Made by a program: the position numbers and the translations under genes
Notes under the pieces: model-generated
Seen by the model: only the letters and a program-made list of their open reading frames with translations
What the model was told of the DNA's origin: nothing
Databases searched by the model: none
In this document: positions 1 through 7,000 of the stretch, one piece after another
How the letters are laid out: each line of letters opens with the position of its first letter
How positions within the stretch are numbered: position 1 is the stretch's first letter
Assembly (NCBI GenBank): GCA_001778355.1
Contig: MFGS01000015.1
Location: forward strand, 1-16,769
Direction of reading: 5' to 3'
DNA from: Candidatus Firestonebacteria bacterium RIFOXYA2_FULL_40_8
Lineage (GTDB): Bacteria > Oederibacteriota > D2-FULL-39-29
DNA: 16,769 bases

Positions 1-352
1 GTTTTTTTACAGATTCTCCGATGCTACGTTCATACGCAGGTCCGATAATAAGATCAATATCAGGAAATTTAACACACAAATGCTTCCCTTCCTGCTCCGC
101 CAGACAACCTATTATTCCGTAGAAAACTGCTTTTTTACTTTTCCTTTTATACGCTGCAAACATCCCGAGTTCGCTTCTCGCCTTCTGCGCCGCAAGTTCC
201 CGGACAGAACACGAATTTACAAGGCAGATATCCGCCTTTTCATAGGAGTCAACTTCAACCAGTCCTGCCTTATCCAAAACACCTGAAACAATTTCTGAAT
301 CCGACAGGTTCATCTGACATCCGAAAGTGTGTATAAAATACTTTTTGATCAA
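1..352 (-). CDS. miaB: tRNA-2-methylthio-N6-dimethylallyladenosine synthase MiaB, N-terminal part (cut by window edge)
   Basis: Radical-SAM methylthiotransferase that adds the methylthio group to i6A37 of tRNAs reading UNN codons. Only about the first 117 residues lie in the window; the gene runs off the left edge. The translation begins IKKYFIHTFGCQMNLSDSE, the hallmark of the MiaB/RimO N-terminal (UPF0004) domain, followed by NSCSVRE and GCLAEQ. The cysteines in GCQMN, NSCSVRE and GCLAEQ are the three ligands of the auxiliary [4Fe-4S] cluster. TxGCQMNxxDSE and xxCSVRE favour MiaB over RimO. The radical-SAM CxxxCxxC and TRAM regions are outside the window. The start is a TTG at 352: GAGGAG (359-364) sits six bases upstream and no ATG is nearby. 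It lies downstream of the rpsI terminator, so it probably has its own transcript start. Family confident; MiaB versus a MiaB-like paralogue fairly confident. Confidence 0.9.
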   Translation of the reverse strand, partial: MIKKYFIHTFGCQMNLSDSEIVSGVLDKAGLVEVDSYEKADICLVNSCSVRELAAQKARSELGMFAAYKRKSKKAVFYGIIGCLAEQEGKHLCVKFPDIDLIIGPAYERSIGESVKK

Positions 353-370
353 AACAAACTCCTCTTTTAA

Positions 371-449
371 TCAGTGGAATCCTGTAGCCTTGCAATCCGT
401 GGAATCGAACCAGAAATCCACTTAAGATCTCAATATAGATTTCCGGTTC
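371..449. repeat. Short-word repeat and imperfect hairpin before miaB
   Basis: Between the rpsI terminator and miaB, the words CAGTGGAATC (372-381) and CCGTGGAATC (397-406) recur. They are followed by an inverted repeat, GAACCAGAAATC (407-418) against GATTTCCGGTTC (438-449), with one mismatch in 12 and a 19-base loop. No T-run follows, so it is not an obvious terminator. It may be a leader structure for miaB or a member of a dispersed repeat family; no function can be assigned. Confidence 0.5.
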
Positions 450-450
450 A

Positions 451-494
451 AAAAAAGAAAAACCCGCCTTGCCATTTCTGACAGAGCGGGTTTT
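451..494 (-). terminator. Rho-independent terminator of the rplM-rpsI operon
   Basis: On the minus strand a perfect 9-bp stem (AAAACCCGC 486-494 against GCGGGTTTT 459-467) is followed by an almost uninterrupted T-run (complement of 451-462). It begins 15 bases after the rpsI stop codon, the expected place for the end of the ribosomal-protein transcript. Confidence 0.9.
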
Positions 495-508
495 CGATCA
501 AAATTAAA

Positions 509-913
509 TTAACGTTTACTGAACTGGAATCTCTTTCTTGCTCCTGCTCTGCCGTATTTCTTTCTTTCCACCATCCTGGGATCCCTGGTGAGCAAACCAT
601 TCTGCGCAAGTAAGGACCTGTAATCAGGATTGTGCTGTATCAGGGCCCTGGCAATACCAAGTTTTAACGCTTCTGCCTGGCCGGTAATGCCTCCGCCTTT
701 AAGAAGCGCAAATACATCCATCTTGGCAGTCAAACCAAGAAGCTCAAGAGGTTTTTTCACAAAGATCTGATGTACCGGCCTCGGGAAATATTCTTCGAAC
801 TTTCTTTTATTGACGGTTATTTTTCCGTCACCATCAATTAATTTCACTTTTGCGGTGGCCGTTTTACGTCTACCAACCACTATTTTTTTCTTTTTCTTTG
901 TAGTTTCCTGCAA
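509..913 (-). CDS. rpsI: 30S ribosomal protein S9
   Basis: Small-subunit ribosomal protein whose basic C-terminal tail reaches the P-site tRNA. The 134-residue product has the S9 core: VGRRKTATAKVKL near residue 12, PLELLGL, GGGITGQAEALKLGIARAL, and the invariant end KKYGRAGARKRFQFSKR with its terminal arginine. The length is typical. The first ten residues are lysine-rich. The start is TTG at 913, chosen because AGGAGGAG (920-927) lies exactly six bases upstream. The gene follows rplM with a 13-base gap, the order found in most bacteria, and ends just before a strong intrinsic terminator. Confidence 0.97.
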   Translation of the reverse strand: MQETTKKKKKIVVGRRKTATAKVKLIDGDGKITVNKRKFEEYFPRPVHQIFVKKPLELLGLTAKMDVFALLKGGGITGQAEALKLGIARALIQHNPDYRSLLAQNGLLTRDPRMVERKKYGRAGARKRFQFSKR

Positions 914-919
914 GGTAAT

Positions 920-927
920 CTCCTCCT
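920..927 (-). promoter_or_regulatory. Strong ribosome binding site for rpsI (TTG start)
   Basis: AGGAGGAG on the minus strand, six bases before the TTG start of rpsI and touching the rplM stop codon. The same octamer with the same spacing precedes rplM. It settles the choice of a non-ATG start. Confidence 0.8.
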
Positions 928-1355
928 TAAACTTTTATGGTGCCAAGCTTCTCTCCGGCATGCGGATGCTTGTCACCCTGGTAAGGTTTTAATCTTTTTA
1001 TCATTCTGTCCCTTAGTTTATTCTTCGGGAGCATGCCTTTTACGGCAAGCATCATAGCTCTTTCCGGATTTTTCTTCATAAGTATACCGTAAGGAGTATA
1101 TTTATCACCGGTGGGATAACCGGAATGCGTGAAATCAAGCTTCTGTTCCAGTTTTTTACCGGACAGTTTGATCTTATCCACATTAAGTACAATTACGAAA
1201 TCCCCGCAGTCAACATTCGGCGTATAGATAGGCTTAGTCTTGCCCATTATAGCCATTGCTGCCTTTGAAGCTATTCTTCCCAAAATTTTGTTGGCACCGT
1301 CAATAACGTACCATTTCCGCACTACATCTGCGGGCTTAACCTGAAAACTCTTCAC
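927..1355 (-). CDS. rplM: 50S ribosomal protein L13
   Basis: Large-subunit ribosomal protein that binds 23S rRNA early in assembly. The 142-residue product matches L13 throughout: KWYVIDGANKILGRIASKAA, the GDFVIVLNVDKIKLSGKKL segment, YTPYGILMKKNPERAMMLAVKGMLPKN, and the end HPHAGEKLG. The length equals the family norm of about 142. The start is GTG at 1355, with AGGAGGAG six bases upstream at 1362-1369. It sits between hemW (15 bases) and rpsI (13 bases) on the same strand; those spacings and the single terminator after rpsI suggest one transcript. Finding ychF and hemW upstream of rplM-rpsI is not the usual order. Confidence 0.97.
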   Translation of the reverse strand: MKSFQVKPADVVRKWYVIDGANKILGRIASKAAMAIMGKTKPIYTPNVDCGDFVIVLNVDKIKLSGKKLEQKLDFTHSGYPTGDKYTPYGILMKKNPERAMMLAVKGMLPKNKLRDRMIKRLKPYQGDKHPHAGEKLGTIKV

Positions 1356-1361
1356 TTTAAT

Positions 1362-1369
1362 CTCCTCCT
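1362..1369 (-). promoter_or_regulatory. Strong ribosome binding site for rplM (GTG start)
   Basis: AGGAGGAG on the minus strand six bases before the GTG start of rplM, identical in sequence and spacing to the one before rpsI. Confidence 0.8.
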
Positions 1370-1370
1370 G

Positions 1371-2510
1371 TCAGACAAACTCCACAAAAACCTCGTTAGA
1401 AAGAAAAAGACCTGTCCGGGTCAACTTGACCGAGCCGTTTTCTTCTTTTAGAAGTTTTAAATCTAAAAGTTTGTTATACTGTTTTTCAAATAAAATAAAA
1501 AAATCCTTACCAAATCTTTCTTTGAACGTGGTAAGGTTTAATCCTTCCAGCATCCTAAGCGAAAGAAACACAGTTTCCGATATTTCAGTTTCCCTGCTTA
1601 TTTTTTGATTACGTAGTATATCATTTTTAATATCCTTTATCAATACTATATATTGCTTAACATCTTCTATGTTTTCTGTCCTATTTAGACCTATTTTTCC
1701 TGAAGCTCCGGCCCCAACCCCCAGATAATCCTCATTTTTCCAGTATATTTTATTATGTTCACATTCTTTTCCATGCTTAGCAAAATTAGATATTTCATAA
1801 TGCTTATATCCAGCCTTTTCGAGGTAATCCTTTATAAAGTAATACATATCCGCTTCTAGATTCTCTGAAAGCGGCGAGAGAACACCTTTTTTTACATCAA
1901 CACATAAGGGGGTCCCTTCTTCCAAAATCAGATTATATATTGATATATGTTCAGGAAACAAATTTACCGTTCTCTCCAGATCCTTTTTTATGCCGGAAAG
2001 TTTCTGCCCCGGCGCTCCAAAGATCAGATCAATGTTTACATTTGTAAATCCCGCATCTCTTACCATCTTATAACTCTCTAAAAACTTTTTATAATCATGA
2101 GGCCGGCCAAACAGTTTTAACACCTTATCATCTGTCGACTGCATACCTATTGACAAACGGTTAACTCCCGCCTTTCTCATCATTTTAAGTTTGTTAAGTG
2201 TCAGCGTTCCCGGATTTGCTTCCACGGAAAACTCTGCGTTTTCTATAATCTTTGCAAATTTCGAAAGACCGGTAAGGATCTTATCAAGCTCAACTTCGGG
2301 AAGAACAGTGGGAGTGCCGCCTCCGATAAAAACAGTTTTAACGGGAATATCTTTTGCTTTTATCCGGAGTTCTTCAAGTAAAGTATCAGTGTAATAAGAA
2401 ATCACCTCACGGAAATCCGAGACCGGATATGAATTAAAATCGCAATATCGGCATTTGGAGAGACAAAACGGGATATGAACATAAAGTCCTGCGGAATTAT
2501 CTGCTTGCAT
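1371..2510 (-). CDS. hemW: HemW-like radical SAM protein (heme chaperone / coproporphyrinogen III oxidase-like)
   Basis: Member of the HemN/HemW radical-SAM family. The 379-residue product opens YVHIPFCLSKCRYCDFNSY, giving the SAM-binding [4Fe-4S] motif C16-x3-C20-x2-C23. True HemN has a further cysteine two residues after the last, here phenylalanine (F25), and an N-terminal extension that is absent. This points to HemW, a heme-handling protein, rather than the oxygen-independent oxidase. VFIGGGTPTVLP, SVEANPGTLT, GVNRLSIGMQS and NVNIDLIFGAPGQ are the family's glycine-rich SAM site and barrel strands; YEISNFAKHGKECEHNKIYW and YLGVGAGASG follow. The C-terminal winged-helix-like part ends at residue 379. 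Its ATG overlaps the stop of the upstream YchF-like gene (TGATG) and has no visible Shine-Dalgarno, suggesting translational coupling. Older annotations call such proteins HemN. Confidence 0.92.
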   Translation of the reverse strand: MQADNSAGLYVHIPFCLSKCRYCDFNSYPVSDFREVISYYTDTLLEELRIKAKDIPVKTVFIGGGTPTVLPEVELDKILTGLSKFAKIIENAEFSVEANPGTLTLNKLKMMRKAGVNRLSIGMQSTDDKVLKLFGRPHDYKKFLESYKMVRDAGFTNVNIDLIFGAPGQKLSGIKKDLERTVNLFPEHISIYNLILEEGTPLCVDVKKGVLSPLSENLEADMYYFIKDYLEKAGYKHYEISNFAKHGKECEHNKIYWKNEDYLGVGAGASGKIGLNRTENIEDVKQYIVLIKDIKNDILRNQKISRETEISETVFLSLRMLEGLNLTTFKERFGKDFFILFEKQYNKLLDLKLLKEENGSVKLTRTGLFLSNEVFVEFV

Positions 2511-3580
2511 CAGCTGCTGTGCAGAATACTAAGAATGTCGCCGTCTTCCACGACATAGTCCTTGCCTTTTAGATAATATTTTCCGGTCTCTTTTAATTTA
2601 GCTTCGCTCCCGGCGGAAACGAGCTCCGAATATTTCATGACTTCGGCCCTGATAAAACCCTTTTCCAGATCTGTATGAATAGCACCTGCGGCTTTAGGCG
2701 CGAGTGAAGATCTTTTCACCAGCCATTGTTTGACTTCATCGGTTCCGACTCCGAAGAAAGATATTAAGTCCATCGCCACAAGACAGGCTCGCCTTATCAC
2801 ATCCACTACCGGCTCGGAAATACCCATGGATTTTAAAAACTCTGCGCGCTCTGCATCATTTTCTATGGCAGCTATCTCCGATTCCAACTTGGCGGATACC
2901 GCCATAAAATTGATTTTACGGTCTTTATACCTGGCTTCGCATTTTTTTATCAATTCGGTATTATTCAATTCATCCTCAGAAATATTAAACGCAATTATCA
3001 ATTCCTTAAAAGTAACCAGAGGATAACTGGAAATAAGCTTTAACTCTTCGGGTGAAAGAGGCAACGTTCTTAGAGGAAGTTCTTTCTCCAGATGTGCTTT
3101 TAATTTCGGAAGTACTTCTTTTTCTTTCTCGGTCTGCGGGGTTTTCGCCCCTCTTTCATTACTTAAACGATGTATACGCTTATCTACAAAAGATAGGTCA
3201 TTAAAAGTAAGCTCCATCTCTATTTCTTCCAGATCTCTTTCTGCATCTACAGAACCGGAAGGATGATATACGGATTCATTCTTAAAAGCACGTATGACGA
3301 CTAAAAACGCGTCGTAAGTATCAAGTTCATTCATAAACTCTGATTTCGAGGAAAAACCTTTATCTATCTTCGGCAAAAGTGTTACATTTATCCTGGCCCT
3401 GGCTTCACTTTCAGGATTGTACATTTCCACAAGTTTTTCGAACCTGGGATCAATTATTTCTGTTATACCCTCAATCGCAGCCCCGGAAGCTATTTCATTC
3501 TCTGATAATTTCTTCTTGGATATCAAAGTAAAAAGTGTCTTTTTTCCCGACTGAGCCATTCCCATGATTGCGATCTTCAT
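2510..3580 (-). CDS. Divergent YchF/Ola1-like protein with TGS domain and degenerate nucleotide site
   Basis: YchF is an ATPase of the Obg-related GTPase superfamily that associates with ribosomes. This 356-residue protein has YchF's length and layout: a Rossmann domain (1-100 and 185-270), a helical hairpin insert (about 105-180) and the C-terminal TGS domain (about 272-356). The TGS domain is well kept: AGAIHTDLEKGFIRAEVM, GKYYLKGKDYVVEDGDIL. NISE (199-202) keeps the NxxE signature for ATP recognition, and VSAKLESEI (228-236) the next motif. The P-loop reads GMAQSGKKT (7-15), with lysine where the Mg-binding Ser/Thr of GKS/T should be, and the DxxGL switch II motif (DIAGLV in YchF) is absent; LLPKIDKGFS occupies the place. 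It may bind but not hydrolyse nucleotide. A GGAG lies six bases before the ATG. First gene of the probable ychF-hemW-rplM-rpsI operon. Family assignment confident, activity doubtful. Confidence 0.88.
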   Translation of the reverse strand: MKIAIMGMAQSGKKTLFTLISKKKLSENEIASGAAIEGITEIIDPRFEKLVEMYNPESEARARINVTLLPKIDKGFSSKSEFMNELDTYDAFLVVIRAFKNESVYHPSGSVDAERDLEEIEMELTFNDLSFVDKRIHRLSNERGAKTPQTEKEKEVLPKLKAHLEKELPLRTLPLSPEELKLISSYPLVTFKELIIAFNISEDELNNTELIKKCEARYKDRKINFMAVSAKLESEIAAIENDAERAEFLKSMGISEPVVDVIRRACLVAMDLISFFGVGTDEVKQWLVKRSSLAPKAAGAIHTDLEKGFIRAEVMKYSELVSAGSEAKLKETGKYYLKGKDYVVEDGDILSILHSS

Positions 3581-3640
3581 ATTCGTCTCCAGATGTTAGG
3601 TTTCGTTTCTAAGGTTCTCACGTTGCTAGCGGTAAAACCC

Positions 3641-3684
3641 GTCCATAAAGTCTATAAGGTCTAAAAGTCCATAACGTCTCACAC
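3641..3684. repeat. Degenerate 9-base tandem repeat in the 5' leader of the ychF operon
   Basis: Reading the plus strand: GTCCATAAA (3641), GTCTATAAG (3650), GTCTAAAA (3659), GTCCATAAC (3667), GTCTCACAC (3676). Four good copies and one weak copy of an approximate 9-mer lie between the predicted promoter and the YchF-like start. No coding frame or known leader motif is apparent. Confidence 0.55.
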
Positions 3685-3696
3685 TATTGTGGTATT

Positions 3697-3724
3697 ATTA
3701 TATCAACAACTCCCTAACGTACAA
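3697..3724 (-). promoter_or_regulatory. Predicted sigma70 promoter of the ychF-hemW-rplM-rpsI operon
   Basis: On the minus strand TTGTAC (-35, 3719-3724), a 16-base spacer and TATAAT (-10, 3697-3702) preceded by TGA, an extended -10. A start near 3690 would leave a leader of about 110 bases that contains the 9-base repeat. Inference from sequence only. Confidence 0.6.
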
Positions 3725-3840
3725 CTTTGTACTTTGTACCTCGTACTTTCCGCCACAAAGCGCTGGCGGATTTCACTACCGCTCAACGTACTATACAATC
3801 TTCTTTCCCAGCCCCTAGCGCCCAGAACCCAGCGCCTGTT
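3719..3840. repeat. Low-complexity intergenic word repeats and hairpin between lepA and the ychF operon
   Basis: GTAC words recur at 3719, 3729, 3736, 3743 and 3788, most flanked by TTT. A perfect 7-bp inverted repeat TCCGCCA/TGGCGGA (3749-3755, 3764-3770) follows, then repeated GC-rich words around CCCAGC and AGCGCC (3808-3836). No U-run follows the hairpin on either strand, so it is not a standard terminator for lepA. The whole 3581-3841 gap holds no gene that I can see. Confidence 0.5.
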
Positions 3841-3841
3841 T

Positions 3842-5635
3842 TTACTGTATCTTAAGCACTGCTAAAAACGCTTCCTGGGGGATTTCTACGCGGCCTATCT
3901 GCTTCATGCGTTTTTTCCCCTCTTTTTGCTTTTCCAGAAGCTTTCTTTTCCTGGTGATATCACCGCCGTAACATTTTGCTATAACATTTTTTCTGAGAGC
4001 TGCGATAGATTCCCGGGCTATTATTTTACTTCCAATGGCTGCTTGTATTGCGACTTCGAACATCTGTCTGGGAATTATTTCTTTTAAACGCAAAGCAAGC
4101 TCCTTCCCTTTGTAATAGGCCTTGTCCCTATGCACAATAATGGAAAGCGCATCCACAATTTCAGTAGCGACCATTATATCCAGCTTAACGAGATCGGCTT
4201 CCCTGAAATCTATATACTCATAATCCATAGAAGCGTAACCCTTGGAAACGCTTTTTAAAATATCAAAAAAATCAAAAACGACTTCCGACATCGGCATTTC
4301 ATAGTGAATCTGAACCCTGGAGGTCGTCACAAACTGATTTTCTACGTATTCACCGCGTTTGGATTTACAGAGGTCCATAATGTTGCTCATGAACTCGGGA
4401 GGCGTTATAATCGACATCATAATATATGGTTCCATTACTTCTTTAATCTCACCCGCAGGCGGCAGGTTAGCAGGGTTGTCTATTTCCACTTCTTTTCCCG
4501 CATTTGTTATTACTTTGTACCTGACATTAGGAGAAGTGGCTATCATATTAATGTTATACTCCCTCTCAAGCCGCTCCTGAATTATTTCCATATGAAGAAG
4601 ACCCAGAAAGCCGCACCGGAAACCAAAACCGAGAGCTCTGGACGATTCCGGCTCAAACATAAGCGAAGAATCATTCAGTTTTAATTTTTCCAGAGCATCT
4701 TTCAGAAGGTTATACTCATTCGGATTGATGGGGTAAAAACCGCAAAAGACCATGGACTTAATCTCTTTATAACCCGGCAGAGGATTCTTAATAGGATTTA
4801 ACGCATCTGTGATAGTGTCGCCTACTTTTATATCAGATACATTTTTAATATTTGCAATAAAATAGCCGACCTCACCCGTTGAGAGTTTTTCTATCTGTTT
4901 CATTGTAGGTGTAAAAACACCGACTTCAGTAACTTCAAATGTGCTGTTTGCTCTCATCATCAAAGCTTTAACACCGGAATTAATACTGCCGTCAAATATC
5001 CTGAAAAACACTACCACACCTTTATAAACATCATACAAGGAATCGAAAATGAGAGCTTTTAAAGGTTTATCCGCATGGCCCCGTGGAGGCGGAACAAGTT
5101 TCACAATAGCTTCAAGGATCAGGTCCGTGCCAATACCTTCTTTCGCACTGGCCAGTATAGCTTCATCAGAGTTAAGTCCCAGTTCTTCCAGCTGAAGCAG
5201 GACCTTTTCCGGTTCAGCCCCCTGCAAATCTATCTTGTTTATTACGGGAATAACACGTAGCCCTGCATCTTTGGCCAGGTGGAAGTTAGCAATAGTCTGG
5301 GCTTCTACACCCTGCGAAGCATCTACAATTAAAAGAGCCCCTTCACAGGCAAAAAGAGATTTTGAAACCTCATACGTGAAATCCACATGCCCGGGAGTGT
5401 CTATAAGATTAAAAACGTAATCCTGTCCGTCTTTGGAATGATAATTTAACCTTACCGCTTTTGCTTTAATTGTAATACCACGTTCTCTTTCCAACTCCAT
5501 TTTGTCCAGGAATTGTTCCTTCATATCACGTGAAGAGATCGCACCTGTTGCCTCAAGCAGCCGGTCGGCAAGAGTTGATTTTCCGTGATCAATATGCGCG
5601 ATTATGCAGAAATTACGAAGTTTGCTGTTATCCAT
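3842..5635 (-). CDS. lepA: Elongation factor 4 (LepA), ribosome back-translocase
   Basis: Translational GTPase that binds stalled or mistranslocated ribosomes. The 597-residue product is essentially full length for the family (about 600). G1 is AHIDHGKST (residues 13-21), switch I contains RERGITIKAK, G3 is DTPGHVDF, and G4 is NKID. The rest shows LepA's domain II, EF-G-like domains III and V, and the LepA-specific C-terminal domain ending RKNVIAKCYGGDITRKRKLL and VEIPQEAFLAVLKIQ, which replaces EF-G domain IV. The ATG at 5635 gives the usual start a few residues before NFCIIAH. The predicted -10 element lies only eight bases upstream and there is no good Shine-Dalgarno, so the message may be nearly leaderless. 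No terminator is visible on either side. Very secure assignment. Confidence 0.98.
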   Translation of the reverse strand: MDNSKLRNFCIIAHIDHGKSTLADRLLEATGAISSRDMKEQFLDKMELERERGITIKAKAVRLNYHSKDGQDYVFNLIDTPGHVDFTYEVSKSLFACEGALLIVDASQGVEAQTIANFHLAKDAGLRVIPVINKIDLQGAEPEKVLLQLEELGLNSDEAILASAKEGIGTDLILEAIVKLVPPPRGHADKPLKALIFDSLYDVYKGVVVFFRIFDGSINSGVKALMMRANSTFEVTEVGVFTPTMKQIEKLSTGEVGYFIANIKNVSDIKVGDTITDALNPIKNPLPGYKEIKSMVFCGFYPINPNEYNLLKDALEKLKLNDSSLMFEPESSRALGFGFRCGFLGLLHMEIIQERLEREYNINMIATSPNVRYKVITNAGKEVEIDNPANLPPAGEIKEVMEPYIMMSIITPPEFMSNIMDLCKSKRGEYVENQFVTTSRVQIHYEMPMSEVVFDFFDILKSVSKGYASMDYEYIDFREADLVKLDIMVATEIVDALSIIVHRDKAYYKGKELALRLKEIIPRQMFEVAIQAAIGSKIIARESIAALRKNVIAKCYGGDITRKRKLLEKQKEGKKRMKQIGRVEIPQEAFLAVLKIQ

Positions 5636-5643
5636 AGAAACCT

Positions 5644-5672
5644 AAAATACCACAAAAACATCGAAAAAGCAA
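5644..5672 (-). promoter_or_regulatory. Predicted lepA promoter, possibly giving a leaderless mRNA
   Basis: Minus-strand TTGCTT (5667-5672), 17-base spacer and TATTTT (5644-5649) preceded by TGG as an extended -10. The expected transcription start (about 5636-5638) falls on or just before the lepA ATG at 5635. Inference only; weaker than the other promoters. Confidence 0.4.
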
Positions 5673-5760
5673 GGATTACCCTTAACAAAGGCAGGAGAAT
5701 TACGGATAGAAATACAAATACCAGATAAACATTCAGTATGGTGTTTTTATATTATCTATT

Positions 5761-6828
5761 TTACTTTTTTTTCGGCGTGCTGTATTTATACTGTCCCAAA
5801 CTATTATTCTTTTTATCATCTTTTACATCATCTATCGGTTCGGGTTCTTTGTTTACTTTTTCTTCCAAATCCTGCTGTTCCGGGAGGTCACCTGGTTTGG
5901 AAAGTCCGAGACGGACCAATAAACTGATCCTGTGGGAAGTCCCGATGTCTTCAAGGCCGGGCGTATAGGAGTAGTTAAGCTCATATTGTGTTCTATCCAT
6001 AGTAAGTCTAAAGCCCGCACCCGCCGTCAGATTTTCAAGCGCGTAATTAACTTTATATCCGACACGAAGGAAAAACATTTTCTGAAAACTATACTCTATG
6101 CCGGCATTAAGTTTGAGAGTCGAGTCAAAAGGAAGAACGCCGTCCGCCGCAATTACAACAAGGTGATCTTTTCCCAGTGCATTTAACAAATAACCGCCGC
6201 CAACTTTCAACTGCATGGGAAGGAGAGTGCTTTTAGCAAACGTAATTCCGATATTATCAAAAGCAACGCCGATAAAACCATTTTTAATAATCTCTGAAGT
6301 CACACCAAGGTCCAAACCGGCGCCAAATTGGAATTCACCGTCAAGCCTATCTCCGACAATTTTAATACTTGCTCCGAGATTCATCGGCATTTTTTCTATA
6401 ACAAACTTATTGCCGTAAGAAATCGCGCCGGAAAAAGCTCTATAAGTGAAGGAACCGGCAGCAGTGTAATCACTCCCTCCTGCATTTTCCGTAGTCCGGT
6501 CAATGAGTCCGCTATCCAAATAACTCACACTAACCCCGAACGTTCCGATTTTTTTCATAGGAAGAGCTACTGCGGCATACTCATAATTTATTCCCTGCCA
6601 GTACATCAAATGCATCAGGCTGACTTCGGTATTTTTTACAAGGGCAAGTCCCGCCGGATTCCAATATACGGAGTCAACATTGTCTGATATTGCAACCTGC
6701 GCTTCACCCATTCCGGCAGCTTTTGCTCCAGTACCTATCCTGAGGAAATTAGCTGAAGTACTTCCGGCACCTGCATATAACGATCCGGCAACAAATAAAA
6801 CTAATGTGATTAAAATAAGTTTTCTCAT
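5761..6828 (-). CDS. PorV/PorQ-family outer membrane beta-barrel protein
   Basis: Predicted outer membrane protein of the PorV/PorQ (UPF0164-like) family, known in Bacteroidetes as type IX secretion partners but also common in candidate phyla without that system. The 355-residue product begins with a signal peptide (MRKLILITLVLFVAGSLYA, cleavage before GAGS). The family hallmark FLRIGTGAKAAGMGEA and VYWNPAGLALV follows. The rest is alternating amphipathic strands, ending HRISLLVRLGL. A hydrophilic tail of about 40 residues, rich in Lys, Asp and Glu, follows where a barrel normally ends in an aromatic residue. I chose ATG 6828 over ATG 6837 because AGAGG (6838-6842) abuts the latter but lies nine bases before the former. 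It has its own strong promoter (6942-6970). No T9SS genes are in the window, so its transport role is open. Confidence 0.85.
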   Translation of the reverse strand: MRKLILITLVLFVAGSLYAGAGSTSANFLRIGTGAKAAGMGEAQVAISDNVDSVYWNPAGLALVKNTEVSLMHLMYWQGINYEYAAVALPMKKIGTFGVSVSYLDSGLIDRTTENAGGSDYTAAGSFTYRAFSGAISYGNKFVIEKMPMNLGASIKIVGDRLDGEFQFGAGLDLGVTSEIIKNGFIGVAFDNIGITFAKSTLLPMQLKVGGGYLLNALGKDHLVVIAADGVLPFDSTLKLNAGIEYSFQKMFFLRVGYKVNYALENLTAGAGFRLTMDRTQYELNYSYTPGLEDIGTSHRISLLVRLGLSKPGDLPEQQDLEEKVNKEPEPIDDVKDDKKNNSLGQYKYSTPKKK

Positions 6829-6873
6829 AACTACCATCCTCTAAGATAACCATAACTTCTGATTATTCTTATA

Positions 6874-6905
6874 CAATCGGAGTTTTCTGTAAAGACATCC
6901 GATTG
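6874..6905 (-). other. Hairpin in the 5' leader of the PorV-like gene
   Basis: Perfect 8-bp inverted repeat CAATCGGA (6874-6881) and TCCGATTG (6898-6905) with a 16-base loop. It lies about 30 bases downstream of the predicted transcription start and overlaps the second 21-bp repeat. No T-run follows, so it is a leader structure or operator rather than a terminator. Confidence 0.5.
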
Positions 6906-6936
6906 ACTTATCTCTACATTTAGTTGACCTATCTCT
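6895..6936 (-). repeat. Two adjacent 21-bp direct repeats at the predicted transcription start
   Basis: Units 6895-6915 and 6916-6936 agree at 16 of 21 positions by my alignment and adjoin exactly. On the minus strand both begin AGAGATA, continue with GTCAA after one variable base, and end ATGT. They start within a base or two of the expected +1 of the PorV-like gene, a position typical of a roadblock-type repressor site. No regulator can be named. Confidence 0.55.
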
Positions 6937-6941
6937 ATTAA

Positions 6942-6970
6942 AGTATATCACAGAAGCCTTATTTTGTCAA
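6942..6970 (-). promoter_or_regulatory. Near-consensus sigma70 promoter of the PorV-like gene
   Basis: Minus-strand TTGACA (6965-6970, perfect -35), 17-base spacer and TATACT (6942-6947, one mismatch to TATAAT) preceded by TGA, an extended -10. Predicted start about 6935, leaving a leader of about 107 bases. It is the best promoter in the window. Confidence 0.8.
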
Positions 6971-7000
6971 CTTAACGTGAATTTACGAAAATATTAACTG

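Noticed and set aside
1371..2510. True oxygen-independent coproporphyrinogen III oxidase (HemN)
   Set aside because: The fourth cysteine of the HemN motif is replaced by phenylalanine and the HemN N-terminal extension is missing; HemW fits better.
3641..3684. CRISPR array
   Set aside because: The units are 8-9 bases, contiguous and without spacers, so this is a degenerate tandem repeat.
4304..4684. Plus-strand open frames inside lepA and other genes
   Set aside because: They overlap conserved genes in the opposite sense, show no family motifs and have no ribosome sites; they are shadows of the real frames.
5761..6828. Evidence for a type IX secretion system
   Set aside because: Only a PorV/PorQ-like protein is present, and this family occurs widely without the secretion system; no other T9SS gene is in the window.
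6829..6837. Upstream ATG of the PorV-like gene
   Set aside because: The Shine-Dalgarno AGAGG touches this ATG, leaving no spacer; the ATG at 6828 has nine bases and starts the signal peptide with MRK.
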